Below the pieces are notes generated by a model, which was not told the DNA's origin, ran no database searches, and was given only the letters and a program-made list of their open reading frames with translations. A stretch of DNA of 33,042 bases from Porphyromonas bennonis DSM 23058 = JCM 16335 (GTDB taxonomy: Bacteria; Bacteroidota; Bacteroidia; Bacteroidales; Porphyromonadaceae): NCBI RefSeq assembly GCF_000375645.1, contig NZ_AQWR01000019.1, positions 1 through 33,042 on the forward strand. The letters are read 5' to 3'. Of this stretch, positions 33,022 to 33,042 are shown piece by piece (within the stretch, counting starts at the first letter, position 1; the number at the start of each line of letters is the position of its first letter). A program made the translations under genes and the position numbers.

Positions 33022-33042
33022 ACTGATTGACTGACTGGTATG

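Overview
The window looks like chromosomal DNA from a GC-rich member of the Bacteroidales, most likely Porphyromonas or a close relative (inferred from gene content; no database search was possible). Genes rarely have a Shine-Dalgarno sequence. Promoters fit the Bacteroidetes pattern of a -33 TTG, about 20 nt, then a -7 TAnnTTTG. The proteins (PPK1/Ppx pair, UVR-tailed bifunctional nucleases, sigma-54, CcsBA-type cytochrome assembly, imelysin lipoprotein) are typical of the phylum. No rRNA, tRNA, CRISPR array or intact transposase was seen.

Layout. 1-2022: tail of an unknown gene, a 175-bp MITE-like element with a CTCAG duplication, and a catalase gene on the minus strand. 2023-6140: two short dispersed repeats, rpmH (51 aa), a beta-barrel outer membrane protein, rpoN, gcvH and purE. 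6098-6363: a probable structured non-coding RNA on the minus strand with a promoter and a hairpin shared with purE. 6544-8916: a TonB-dependent receptor (minus). 9062-11676: an array of three 16-bp palindromes spaced exactly 22 bp, then a fadD-plsC operon. 11911-17962: an operon for a porin, an imelysin lipoprotein, a di-heme DUF1111-type lipoprotein and a cytochrome c synthase. 17980-19933: a second array of four palindromes on the same 22-bp period, then a second fadD. 20083-21996: two tandem DUF151/UVR proteins and a zinc-ribbon/FHA protein. 22089-24076: manC and radC. 24351-28866: ppk, ppx and a comEC-type gene. 28928-31535: rfbA, rfbB, rfbC. 31807-32755 (minus): an S4-domain protein and a small lipoprotein. 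The right edge is a dense set of GC-rich inverted repeats.

How the parts fit. The two fadD genes are close paralogues with the same kind of upstream operator array, so they probably form one acyl-CoA ligase regulon; plsC would use the acyl groups for phospholipid synthesis. The first array lies between fadD and the divergent TonB receptor, which could therefore be co-regulated. The porin/imelysin/di-heme/CcsBA block reads as one transcription unit, probably for metal (iron) handling at the envelope, with CcsBA attaching heme to the two CXXCH motifs of its upstream neighbour. manC and rfbABC feed surface polysaccharide synthesis; rfbD is not in the window. ppk and ppx control polyphosphate.

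The least explained items are the 22-bp-phased palindrome arrays, the structured RNA beside purE, and two dispersed non-coding repeats shared in inverted orientation between positions 2157-2300 and 31600-32902.
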